From Ferdinandcohnia sp036965165 (GTDB lineage Bacteria; Bacillota; Bacilli; Bacillales; Bacillaceae_L), in assembly GCF_036965165.1 (NCBI RefSeq), contig NZ_JBALOX010000038.1:1-46640 (forward strand): 46,640 nt of DNA. The letters run 5' to 3'. The notes beneath the pieces are model-generated. The model searched no databases, had not been told where the DNA came from, and saw only the letters and a program-made list of their open reading frames with translations. Both the position numbers and the translations under genes were made by a program. Positions 25,490 to 33,509 of this stretch are shown here, in pieces. Each line of letters opens with the position of its first letter. Position 1 is the stretch's first letter.

Positions 25490-26431
25490 ATGGATAAAAA
25501 AGAATTAGTTCAAAAATTTTTTAAAGGTCGAGCCGTCACTCGACCTCCATTTCTCCCATTGGTAGGTACCTATTTAACAAAAGTAGATCAAGTTTCAATT
25601 CCTTCGATATTACAAGATGGTAATACCTTTTATTCGGCATTATTAAATACTCAAAAACTTCTAGGCTACGATGCGATTGTTTTACCAACGGACTCTTCTT
25701 TAGAGGCAGAGGCTTTTGGTGGAATTGTAGAATGGAAGGATCAAGAAATGCCTAGTGTAAAAGAAGTGCCAATTACGCAGGAATTATCGTCATCCGATTT
25801 TTTAGAAAGGGGTAGAATACCGGTTGTAAAAGAGGTTGTAGAGCGATTGGTAAAGGTTCAAGGAAAAGAAATACCGATTATTGCAACTATAACCGGTCCA
25901 GTCACTATTCTTAAAACTCTTTATGGAGAGGTTATTAATTCAGATATAGGTTTAATGAAAAAGCGGGCTGAAGAAATAACACAAGCCATGATAGGACTTT
26001 GTAAAGCCTTTGGTGACGCCAAGGTAGACGGAATCCTTATTAATGAAGATTTGTTAGATCCTGCATTATGGGAAGAATGTAAGGGTGTTTATAAACCTTT
26101 TTTCAACGTTATTAAATTTTACAATATTTTTGGCATTTTGCGGTTATCTTCTCAGGTTGATGCATTAGAATCAATATATCATTTGCCAGATGTTGTTTTA
26201 GGTTCACAGGAATTCATCTCCAATACGGATTCAGTGAAAACAAAAGGTATTGCATTATCAACATCAATTTGGGAAGAAAATTTGGATCTTACTCAGTTAG
26301 CTTCATTGTGGAAAGAAAACAAAAAAAGAAGAATGTTTTTATCATCTAGCCATCCACTGGATTTAGAGATAAATTTAAACAACCTTCAGGAAAAAACTAC
26401 CATGATTTGCAATGAAGAAAATTGGCTTTAA
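25490..26431 (+). CDS. UroD-like protein, candidate fifth (epsilon) component of the carboxylase
   Basis: A 313-aa (about 35 kDa) protein resembling the uroporphyrinogen decarboxylase/corrinoid methyltransferase fold. Seen features are RPPFLPLVGTYL at the start, LLGYDAIVLPTD and ITGPVTILKTLYGE near residue 145. The His-x-Cys zinc site of MtaA/MtbA-type methyltransferases and the usual UroD Arg-rich start are not seen, so ordinary activity of either family is doubtful. It is the last gene of the operon, 27 bp after beta with GAAGGAG before the ATG. Its size matches the 34-kDa epsilon component of acetophenone carboxylase, but homology to it is inferred only from position and size. Confidence 0.7.
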   Translation: MDKKELVQKFFKGRAVTRPPFLPLVGTYLTKVDQVSIPSILQDGNTFYSALLNTQKLLGYDAIVLPTDSSLEAEAFGGIVEWKDQEMPSVKEVPITQELSSSDFLERGRIPVVKEVVERLVKVQGKEIPIIATITGPVTILKTLYGEVINSDIGLMKKRAEEITQAMIGLCKAFGDAKVDGILINEDLLDPALWEECKGVYKPFFNVIKFYNIFGILRLSSQVDALESIYHLPDVVLGSQEFISNTDSVKTKGIALSTSIWEENLDLTQLASLWKENKKRRMFLSSSHPLDLEINLNNLQEKTTMICNEENWL

Positions 26432-26437
26432 CCATAT

Positions 26438-26476
26438 GGGAACTCACCTTAAAAACAGAGGGTGGGTTCTTTGTGT
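26438..26476 (+). terminator. Terminator closing the carboxylase operon
   Basis: GAACTCACC pairs with GGTGGGTTC (one G-T pair) and is followed by TTTGTGTTAT, a modest T-tract. Confidence 0.7.
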
Positions 26477-26580
26477 TATATCTAGACTTGGCTATATCGA
26501 CAAATTTCGGGATGCGACAGACAGTATTCTAAGTCCTGTGTGTTATAATAACTGAAAAATAAAGGGTGTAGGTGACCTCG

Positions 26581-27957
26581 ATGACAGAATTTGCACATGT
26601 GTTTCATGGAACTGCTTTTACTAGCCGTTCGCCGAAGGAAGTTGAAGTTTTAAAGGATCATCTTTTTTGTGTAAATGAAGATGGCATGATTGAAAAAGTG
26701 GTTAGCCCGGAGCATAGTGAATATCAGCCACTGTTAGAGACATATCAAAATACAAGTAGATATCAACGCTTAGCAAATGGACAGTATTTCTTGCCTGGCT
26801 TTATTGATTTGCATGTTCATGCACCACAATGGGCCCAAGCGGGAACCGCACTAGATATCCCACTCTATGAATGGTTGAATACATATACATTTCCCATCGA
26901 GGCTAAATTTGAAGATGTGGAATTTGCGAAAAAGGTGTATAACGAGGTGGTTGGAACCCTCCTTGCAAATGGCACTACAACTGCACTTTATTTTGCGACG
27001 GTCCATAAAGAAGCGAGCCTCCAGTTAGCTCAAATTTGTGCTGAAAAAGGTCAGCGTGGTTTAGTAGGTAAAGTGGTGATGGATAACCCTGACCAAACGG
27101 AGGTTTTTTATCGTGACCGTGATACAAAGACAGCTCTAGCTGAAACGGAAAAATTTATTTTAGCTGTAAAAGAATTAGCAAAATCAACAAAGCAGGGAGT
27201 CTATCCAGTGGTTACCCCTCGATTTATCCCAAGCTGTACCGATGAAGCACTAAAAGGCTTAGGGAAACTTGCAGCGAAATACGATACACATATACAGTCG
27301 CATTGCAGTGAAAGTGATTGGGAGCATGGTTACGTCAAGGAGCGTTTTGGTAAAAACGATGCATTTGCCCTAAATGATTTCGGGCTTATACGTGAAAAGT
27401 CGGTTATGGCGCATTGCAATTTTTTATCTGACAAAGATGCGGATTTATTTGCTGAAAAAGGCACCGCGGTTTGTCATTGCCCCATCTCCAATGCTTATTT
27501 TGCCAATAGTGTAATCCCGATTGCGCGTCTTCAATCAAGGGGAGTAGAAATTGGGCTAGGCTCTGATATTTCAGGTGGATTCTCTCCAAGCCTATTTGAT
27601 AATGTAAAACAAGCTGTCATTTCATCAAGAATGCTAGAAGATGGAGTGAATTCGACACTACCGGCGTATGAACGCGGGGTACCTGATTCAAGAATTACAC
27701 TTGATGAAGCATTCTATTTTGCAACCGCTGGCGGTGGAGAAAGCTTAAGACTACCAATTGGTCGACTGGCTGAAAATTACGCATGGGATGCGCAAATTAT
27801 TGACACAACTGTGGAAACTGCCAAGCTTCCACTGTATGATCCTGAAGAAAAGCTACATGACATCTTTCAAAAGATCATTTACCTGACCCGCCCAGAAAAC
27901 ATCCGACAAGTCTGGGTTCAAGGGGAAAAAGTCTGGGACAGAGGTGCAGATTCATAA
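26581..27957 (+). CDS. guaD: Guanine deaminase, amidohydrolase type
   Basis: Hydrolyses guanine to xanthine and ammonia. The 458-aa protein has the amidohydrolase metal ligands in order: GFIDLHVHAPQW, QSHCSESDWEHG, MAHCNFL and GLGSDISGGFSPS. The LHVHAPQWAQAG and TYTFPIE stretches are typical of guanine deaminases rather than other amidohydrolases. The ATG at 26581 is preferred because AGGTGA lies 5 nt upstream; a GTG at 26572 is an alternative. TATAAT at 26544-26549 may be its -10. Monocistronic, with a strong terminator. A second, unrelated deaminase of the cytidine-deaminase fold lies at 42934. Confidence 0.93.
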   Translation: MTEFAHVFHGTAFTSRSPKEVEVLKDHLFCVNEDGMIEKVVSPEHSEYQPLLETYQNTSRYQRLANGQYFLPGFIDLHVHAPQWAQAGTALDIPLYEWLNTYTFPIEAKFEDVEFAKKVYNEVVGTLLANGTTTALYFATVHKEASLQLAQICAEKGQRGLVGKVVMDNPDQTEVFYRDRDTKTALAETEKFILAVKELAKSTKQGVYPVVTPRFIPSCTDEALKGLGKLAAKYDTHIQSHCSESDWEHGYVKERFGKNDAFALNDFGLIREKSVMAHCNFLSDKDADLFAEKGTAVCHCPISNAYFANSVIPIARLQSRGVEIGLGSDISGGFSPSLFDNVKQAVISSRMLEDGVNSTLPAYERGVPDSRITLDEAFYFATAGGGESLRLPIGRLAENYAWDAQIIDTTVETAKLPLYDPEEKLHDIFQKIIYLTRPENIRQVWVQGEKVWDRGADS

Positions 27958-27971
27958 TCCTAACAAGTTTA

Positions 27972-28006
27972 ACATCGACAAGTGGTTGGAGCTTGTCGAT
28001 GTTTTC
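27972..28006 (+). terminator. Terminator after guanine deaminase
   Basis: ACATCGACAAG pairs perfectly with CTTGTCGATGT around a 9-nt loop and is followed by TTTCTGT. Confidence 0.88.
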
Positions 28007-28104
28007 TGTATTCACGACTCCCTAATGCACAGTATTTGAAAAATGGAACAAATTACTATAATGTGGAGTTATTAATAATTATTTAACTCTTGGGAGGTAA
28101 AACA

Positions 28105-28653
28105 ATGAACATCGTAACACTCGTAGGAAGTTTAAGAAAAAATTCGTTTAATATGCAAGTGGCAAAAACTATGCAGGAACGATACAAAGATAAACTAAAC
28201 ATGCAAATCGCTGATATTGGTGCGTTACCTCATTTTAATCAAGACGATGAATTGGATCCTCCACAGGTCGTAAAAGATTTCAAAACATCGATTGCCAATG
28301 CAGATGGTGTCATCATAATTACGCCAGAATACAACTGGTCGGTTCCAGGCGTATTAAAAAATGCCTTGGATTGGACATCTCGCGTAGAGCAAGTATTCAT
28401 TGGCAAACCGGTCATGACACTTGGTGCAACTCCTGGGATGATGGGAACCATCCGTGCTCAATTGCATTTACGAGATATTTTGGTAGCACCAGGCATCCAA
28501 GCGAAAATCCTTCCTCCAGGTGCAAATGAAATATTGATCAATTTTGCAAGTCAAAAGATAGATCAACAATCGGGTCAATTGGTTGATGAATCAACACTTG
28601 AGTTCTTGGATAGTAAAGTTGATGCGTTTGTTGATTTTGTGAAAACAGTATAA
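28105..28653 (+). CDS. NADPH-dependent FMN reductase family protein
   Basis: A 182-aa flavodoxin-fold oxidoreductase. The FMN-phosphate loop is VGSLRKNSFNMQVA (residues about 6-19) and the flavin-ring loop is TPEYNWSVPGVLKNALDW (about 75-93). Members reduce FMN, quinones or azo/chromate compounds with NAD(P)H. The ATG at 28105 follows GGGAGGT; the TTG at 28090 upstream is disfavoured. It is followed, after its own terminator, by a luciferase-like flavin enzyme that could use reduced flavin, though the two are not one transcript. Confidence 0.92.
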   Translation: MNIVTLVGSLRKNSFNMQVAKTMQERYKDKLNMQIADIGALPHFNQDDELDPPQVVKDFKTSIANADGVIIITPEYNWSVPGVLKNALDWTSRVEQVFIGKPVMTLGATPGMMGTIRAQLHLRDILVAPGIQAKILPPGANEILINFASQKIDQQSGQLVDESTLEFLDSKVDAFVDFVKTV

Positions 28654-28668
28654 AACCTCATTCTATTA

Positions 28669-28706
28669 AGGTGTCAGCCCATAAATGGGAACTGGCACCT
28701 CTTTTC
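28669..28706 (+). terminator. Terminator after the FMN reductase gene
   Basis: AGGTGTCAGCCC pairs with GGGAACTGGCACCT and is followed by CTTTTC. Confidence 0.8.
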
Positions 28707-28840
28707 AAGTCTTCACATAAGATTCCTTTTCAGCAATATGCTATATTTGGTTTGAATGAATTAAGGATTTTGTCCATTATCTCAGAAACAAAGTGAGAAA
28801 CTATTTCATTTTACTATATACGAAAGGAGAATATCAGAAA

Positions 28841-29836
28841 ATGAGATTAAGTGTACTTGACCAAGCGCCAATAACGAAAGGAAATTCTCCTGCAGGTGCA
28901 TTAAAAAAAGCCGAGGAGCTTGCAATCTTGGCAGATGATTTAGGCTATCACCGGATGTGGATGGCTGAACATCATGGGACCGGTTCATATGCAAGCTCAG
29001 CTCCTGAGATTTCAGTGGCACATTTGGCAGCAAAAACGAAGCGAATTCGAATCGGAACTGGTGGAGTGATGATGATGCATTACTCACCTTTGAAGCTTGC
29101 AGAGGTTTTCAAAACTCTAAGTTCATATTCTCCAGGAAGAATTGATTTTGGAGTCGGCCGTGCACCTGGTGGAGACCAATACGCGATTTATGCTTTATCA
29201 GAAGGTCGCCAGCCAATGGTAAATAATATGTACGAGAAATTCGATCTTGCATTACAAATGATGAAAGACGAAGTACCTGACCATCCGCTTTATAAGCATA
29301 CAATTGCAACACCCTCCCAGGTTGTTTTGCCAGAAGCATGGTTGCTTGGTTCAACCGGAAACAGTGCTGTTATGGCGGGACGAATGGGAGTTGGCTATTC
29401 CTTCGCACAGTTTTTCAGCGGGGAAATGACAAAGGATATTTTAGATTTATATAAAGAGGAATTTAAACCAACCGTTTTTATGGAAAAGCCAGAGATTACC
29501 GTTTCCTATATGGTAACCGTTGCTGAAACAGAGGAAGAAGCTGAATTTGAGGCATTGCCCCATGACATTGCACGTCTATGGTTAATGAAAGGAAAGCTTG
29601 GACAGGTGTTAACACCGGATGAAGCTCAAAACTATCCTTTAACTGAAGTAGAGCGGATAAACATCCAGGAGAACCGGAAAAAGCTACACTTAGTCGGTTC
29701 TGCTAAAGCAATTGCTGAAAAACTTCAGCAAGAACAACAAGAGTATGGTTTTGACGAGGCGATGATTTGTAGCATTCCGCATTCACAGGAAAAACGATTG
29801 AATGTATATCGACTGTTGGCAAAGGAATTATTATAA
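28841..29836 (+). CDS. LLM class flavin-dependent oxidoreductase (luciferase-like)
   Basis: A 331-aa TIM-barrel flavoprotein of the bacterial luciferase superfamily, MsnO8/YtmO-like subgroup. Diagnostic are MAEHHGTGSYASSAPEI near residue 45, RIRIGTGGVMMMHYSPLKLA and FGVGRAPGGD. Members oxidise organosulphur compounds, alkanes or similar using reduced flavin. The ATG at 28841 has AAAGGAG upstream. Substrate unknown. Confidence 0.9.
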   Translation: MRLSVLDQAPITKGNSPAGALKKAEELAILADDLGYHRMWMAEHHGTGSYASSAPEISVAHLAAKTKRIRIGTGGVMMMHYSPLKLAEVFKTLSSYSPGRIDFGVGRAPGGDQYAIYALSEGRQPMVNNMYEKFDLALQMMKDEVPDHPLYKHTIATPSQVVLPEAWLLGSTGNSAVMAGRMGVGYSFAQFFSGEMTKDILDLYKEEFKPTVFMEKPEITVSYMVTVAETEEEAEFEALPHDIARLWLMKGKLGQVLTPDEAQNYPLTEVERINIQENRKKLHLVGSAKAIAEKLQQEQQEYGFDEAMICSIPHSQEKRLNVYRLLAKELL

Positions 29837-29845
29837 AATGAAAGA

Positions 29846-29890
29846 AGCGCTTGCCCTTAGATCCTATTAATTGGGCAGGCGCTATTTTTT
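29846..29890. terminator. Terminator between convergent LLM and amidohydrolase genes
   Basis: AGCGCTTGCCC pairs with GGGCAGGCGCT and runs into ATTTTTT on the plus strand, reaching the stop codon of the convergent gene. Confidence 0.9.
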
Positions 29891-31100
29891 AGTTGCGTTC
29901 GATTACTTTAACACCTTTATAAAATACTTTTTTAATTTGATCTACATCTGTGATATCCAAACCCGGAATTCCTTCGGCGACCAGGAAATTGGCTTCAAGT
30001 CCTGGTTCCAACCTGCCAAACTGTTTTTCTTTTCCTAGAACTCTCGCTGGGTTGTTTGTGAGTAGGGCGAGGACATCATTTTCGTTGCAATGATCTTTAA
30101 GAAGTTTCATAGCTGGTTGGGCTATTAGCATCAATGAATCGGGACCCCTTAAGGAACGATCTTGAAAAGGTAGCCATGGAACATTTGGATAGGGTGGAAG
30201 ATAAGCATCTGTCGATATCGATACAGGAATCTTTTTTTCTACCAACTTCCCAATTTCCTCCGGGGAGTTCGGTGCAAGATGTGTTCCCCCCATTGGAGTG
30301 GCTACGATTTGTATTCCTTTTTCTACAGCTTTATTAATCTGCTTATCCGTAATCCCGTGGGCATGGTGTAAGACATCGAACCCGGCATTAAGTGTCATCT
30401 CGATGCCCTTTTCCCCAGCAACATGGCAACCGATTTTTTTACCCGCATCATGATAAATTAAGACAATTTCCTTTAGTTGCTGAGGCGTATATATAATTTC
30501 TCCTGCCCGCGGTACAACATCTTCTGTAAAATTAGCCGGGGTAGCGTTGATAAAAACATTTTCGCCAGGATAGTCGCTGTTTTCAGCGATTATTTTTACG
30601 AGATTAGAGGAAGATAAATCGCTTTGTGAAACCGCCGTTGTCCCAGTAATAGAAGTATAATGTGCAAGTTCTTCAAAGCCAATTGAGATACTAGTCGTTG
30701 AAAACGATATATCCATTGGGAAATCAGTCACAGCATCACGATAATCCTTTACTGAAAAATTGCAAAGTGGATGACCACAAATTTGTTCCCCTAAAGCTGT
30801 AATTCCTGAAGACAATGCCTTAAAAAGAATGGCTTTTCCAGCTATAAAATGTGTTTCGGTGGTTACCGGATATAGAGAGGAAGGTGCAAATTCTAGTAAA
30901 TGTGTGTGGCAATCCACAAGTGATGGTGTAATGACTTCGTTACAACAATCAATTACATCAATCTCGGGGAAAAGATTGTTCAAATTGACCCAGGATCCAA
31001 CCTCCTTAATAATACCGTCTTGGATCAACATTGCCCCATCTTCAATTGTACCTACATCTGTTACCGTAACAAGTTTATTACCACGTATAATATATTTCAT
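29889..31100 (-). CDS. Amidohydrolase family protein (imidazolonepropionase-like)
   Basis: A 403-aa metal-dependent hydrolase. Metal-site motifs are VDCHTHLLEFAPSS near residue 62, CHVAGEKGIEM and LHHAHGITDKQI, and STDAYLPPYPNVPW. The overall pattern fits imidazolonepropionase/prolidase-like amidohydrolases acting on cyclic amides or nitrogen heterocycles. The start is 6 bp after the stop of the upstream transporter gene, with GGTGTGATCG inside that gene's end, so the two are translationally coupled. The pairing suggests uptake and hydrolysis of one compound. Confidence 0.85.
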   Translation of the reverse strand: MKYIIRGNKLVTVTDVGTIEDGAMLIQDGIIKEVGSWVNLNNLFPEIDVIDCCNEVITPSLVDCHTHLLEFAPSSLYPVTTETHFIAGKAILFKALSSGITALGEQICGHPLCNFSVKDYRDAVTDFPMDISFSTTSISIGFEELAHYTSITGTTAVSQSDLSSSNLVKIIAENSDYPGENVFINATPANFTEDVVPRAGEIIYTPQQLKEIVLIYHDAGKKIGCHVAGEKGIEMTLNAGFDVLHHAHGITDKQINKAVEKGIQIVATPMGGTHLAPNSPEEIGKLVEKKIPVSISTDAYLPPYPNVPWLPFQDRSLRGPDSLMLIAQPAMKLLKDHCNENDVLALLTNNPARVLGKEKQFGRLEPGLEANFLVAEGIPGLDITDVDQIKKVFYKGVKVIERN

Positions 31101-31106
31101 CGACGA

Positions 31107-32201
31107 TCACACCAAAAATGGCGTTAGCCAGTAGCCAAGTATACAGGCTGTAGCAATACGGATAAGGAGTCCGATAACAGCTGCTCCAAGTGTTTCTTTT
31201 TCCGTAAGGTCAGAGGTTTCAGCCCAAGTGACAGGCACCTGGCCGAAGATGACAGATAACGGCAATCCAGAATTAGCAAGGACGAAGGAACCAACGATTA
31301 ATCGTGGATCAATATTTGCGGAGAGATCTGCAAGCTGAGCAACAGCTAATGTCGGTGCAGCAAGAACAGAAACGATTCCTGTTGCGGGTTCAATACTTAG
31401 AAATGTAAGGCTTGAAGAAAGGCCGGACTCGATAAAACTCCAAATGCCCGCAAATTTTAAAGCACCGATGAAAAAGAAGACGGCCGCTACTGCAGGGATT
31501 ATGATTAAGAAGAGTAATTCAGCACCTTCTTTAGCCGAAGCAAAAATGGTGTGCAAGAATCTTGTATTTGGTGTAAAACGAGGCAAATCCGTAAGTTCTA
31601 CTTTTTTTGTGTCACGATATATCGTTCTTGAAAGTAGGAAAGGAACTACAATAATTGGGACAAAGATTGATAAAATCACTAACGGAAAAGCATTAATTCC
31701 AAAAACAGAAAGAGCTATGAGTCCGAGTACAAAGGTTGCGAAGGATTGTGGGGACTGAATCATTGTCGCGACGGCTATTTTTTGTTCAGCCTTGGTCGCG
31801 TTTGCTTTTACTAAAATCGGTCCAGAGATTTTTCCAGCTGCATTAATATCTCCAAGGATATTGTAGACACTTGGAATGATGACGGATGGATTGATTTTGA
31901 ACCACTTCATAATCGGAACAAAAAGTCGGATTAATCCATCCGTAAAACCTAATCTTTCTAGAATTCTTCCAACGATTACACTTACAATAATCGCAATTCC
32001 AATTTCACTAGTTAGGAAGATATCTACAACAACAGGTTTGACTTCTTTAATAATGGTGTCGAAAAGCTGTGACATTGAATTTGGAGATAGCAATAAAAGA
32101 AGCAGTAACCCAAATACTAAAATAACCCCAATAATTTCCCACAAATGCCAGCTTGCTCTAGATGCTTGTGACATGGACTGTGGTGTTTTATTTTCCTCCA
32201 T
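31107..32201 (-). CDS. Nucleoside-recognition (Gate) domain membrane protein
   Basis: A 364-aa integral membrane protein with about eight to nine helices and Gate domains (GDINAAGKISGPILVKANAT; VLANSGLPLSVIFGQVPVTW) as in nucleoside transporters, SpmA/SpmB and FeoB. The start at 32201 is chosen for GGAGG 7 nt upstream. It is first in a two-gene operon with the amidohydrolase and likely moves that enzyme's substrate or product. Its closeness to guanine deaminase genes hints at a purine-type compound, but this is weak. Confidence 0.85.
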   Translation of the reverse strand: MEENKTPQSMSQASRASWHLWEIIGVILVFGLLLLLLLSPNSMSQLFDTIIKEVKPVVVDIFLTSEIGIAIIVSVIVGRILERLGFTDGLIRLFVPIMKWFKINPSVIIPSVYNILGDINAAGKISGPILVKANATKAEQKIAVATMIQSPQSFATFVLGLIALSVFGINAFPLVILSIFVPIIVVPFLLSRTIYRDTKKVELTDLPRFTPNTRFLHTIFASAKEGAELLFLIIIPAVAAVFFFIGALKFAGIWSFIESGLSSSLTFLSIEPATGIVSVLAAPTLAVAQLADLSANIDPRLIVGSFVLANSGLPLSVIFGQVPVTWAETSDLTEKETLGAAVIGLLIRIATACILGYWLTPFLV

Positions 32202-32350
32202 AACGAAACCTCCAGACATCTATTTATCATAATCAGCCTATGCCTAAAGGAGAAAAATGTGCAAGTACGTAGGACGGTGGGACAGGTCCTGTGTACTAGC
32301 TTCTTTTTTAGGTGGAGGTTCCAATTTTCGGAATAAGAAACTAATCTCTA

Positions 32351-32833
32351 ATGCATTCTATTAGGGATAAAGAACCTTTGAAAGGGCGTGAATCTTTGAA
32401 AGACGAAGAGATTGTAGTGGAAGAACTAAATACTTTGTTAAGAGGCACTTTTATGGGGATTCGTGCTTTTGAACATCATATTCAGAAGCTAGAGGACGTA
32501 GAGGTAAAACAAAAATTCCAAGCAATGCAACAGGAGGTCAAGGGGAACGCTCAAAAGCTTGCTGAACGGATACAAGAACTAGACGGCATACCAGCGGATA
32601 GCGAAGGTGTTTCGGGGAAAATGCATAGCTTCATGCATAAAGTCATGCTCTCTAATGACAACGAGGAAATTATGAAGGATGCATTAATGGGGATGGAGAA
32701 ATATGGTGTTGAATTTTCAGAGGAAATTGTCAAAGGAGACCTCGACCCTAAGAGTAAGAAAATAGCTGAAGATGTGATTGATACAAGTCGTAAACATGCA
32801 AACGAGATTCGAAAATTAATGCATAAATCATAA
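32351..32833 (+). CDS. DUF2383 ferritin-like four-helix protein
   Basis: A protein of up to 160 aa predicted as an all-helical bundle of the DUF2383/PA2169 family. The conserved helix reads LNTLLRGTFMGIRAFEHHI, and the last helix IDTSRKHANEIRKLMHK. The start is uncertain: ATG at 32351 has no ribosome site, whereas TTG at 32396 (145 aa) has AAAGGG 9 nt upstream and would better match the family's usual start. Function unknown; members occur in sporulating and stress contexts. Confidence 0.8.
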   Translation: MHSIRDKEPLKGRESLKDEEIVVEELNTLLRGTFMGIRAFEHHIQKLEDVEVKQKFQAMQQEVKGNAQKLAERIQELDGIPADSEGVSGKMHSFMHKVMLSNDNEEIMKDALMGMEKYGVEFSEEIVKGDLDPKSKKIAEDVIDTSRKHANEIRKLMHKS

Positions 32834-32882
32834 AAGAGAATCTGATTGTGCTAGTCCCTGCTTAGGTTTGTGGATACTAAAA

Positions 32883-32908
32883 TGACAGCCTTATAAAGGC
32901 TGTCACTT
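32883..32908. terminator. Hairpin between convergent DUF2383 and AhpD-like genes
   Basis: TGACAGCCTT pairs perfectly with AAGGCTGTCA with a 3-nt loop. The T-tract is weak on both strands. Confidence 0.7.
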
Positions 32909-32919
32909 TCTAAGGTTAG

Positions 32920-33285
32920 TCACTGCTTTAATTGGTTTAATTCATCTATACATTCTTGAACGAGTGTAACAGCCTGACTCATAGCTGCACCACCGCCAAA
33001 CGCAGCAGTTACACCTACAGTTTCTAGGATTTCCTCCTCAGAACAACCTTGATCTAAGCAGCCCTTTGTGTGGTAGATTATACAATATTCATCCTGCGAA
33101 TAAAGACTTATACCTAATGCAATCAGTTGTTTTTCCCTCTTTGTTAAAGTCCCTTCCTTAAAGCATTCTTCGGTAAAAGCATTGTATTGTTCAGCTAGTT
33201 TTGGCATCTTTTTTGTAAACGTACCGATTCCTGTCTTATAGTGAAGAAGTGCGGCTTCCGTTGAATTTCTTGCTTCAAATTCCAT
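32920..33285 (-). CDS. Carboxymuconolactone decarboxylase (AhpD-like) family protein
   Basis: A 121-aa CMD-fold protein. The segment LGISLYSQDEYCIIYHTKGC has the E-x-C-x-x-x-H pattern seen in AhpD-like members, with one of the two usual Cys replaced (EYCIIYH rather than ExxCxxCxxxH), so disulphide redox activity is uncertain. GAGGG precedes the ATG. Monocistronic. Confidence 0.87.
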   Translation of the reverse strand: MEFEARNSTEAALLHYKTGIGTFTKKMPKLAEQYNAFTEECFKEGTLTKREKQLIALGISLYSQDEYCIIYHTKGCLDQGCSEEEILETVGVTAAFGGGAAMSQAVTLVQECIDELNQLKQ

Positions 33286-33313
33286 AATGAAGTTCCCTCG
33301 ATTCTATATTTTT

Positions 33314-33451
33314 CTATTTAGCCCCTTTTGCATTAGGATCCTTACTATTAGCTCCATAATCTGGTACATGGCTCGCGTGTTTTTCATGGTATCTTGACCC
33401 TGAGCCTACTTCACTGTTTCGTTGTTGTTTGTTCTTTTTTTGTTTTGCCAT
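33314..33451 (-). CDS. Small hydrophilic protein, 45 aa
   Basis: A short open frame with GGGGTGA about 5 nt before its ATG. It encodes a Lys/Gln/Asn-rich N-terminus (MAKQKKNKQQR) followed by SRYHEKHASHVPDYGANSKD. The composition recalls small spore proteins of Bacillus, but I do not recognise the family. It is separated from splB by a GGGAC...TCCC palindrome and reads in the same direction, upstream of the AhpD-like gene. The good ribosome site and coding-like composition support a real gene. Confidence 0.65.
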   Translation of the reverse strand: MAKQKKNKQQRNSEVGSGSRYHEKHASHVPDYGANSKDPNAKGAK

Positions 33452-33475
33452 CTCTTTCACCCCTGAATTTTATTT

Positions 33476-33499
33476 TGGGACAATGGACCTGTCATCCCA
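33476..33499. repeat. GGGAC...TCCC palindromic repeat after splB
   Basis: A 24-bp imperfect palindrome, TGGGACA-ATGGACC-TGTCATCCCA, lies between splB and the small ORF. Similar elements occur elsewhere in the window. On the minus strand it could serve as the splB terminator, but the T-tract is poor. Confidence 0.55.
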
Positions 33500-33509
33500 T
33501 CGCTTTTTA

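Noticed and set aside
31444..32232. Plus-strand ORFs of 104 and 118 aa
   Set aside because: Antisense to the nucleoside-recognition membrane protein; composition follows from the complementary strand.
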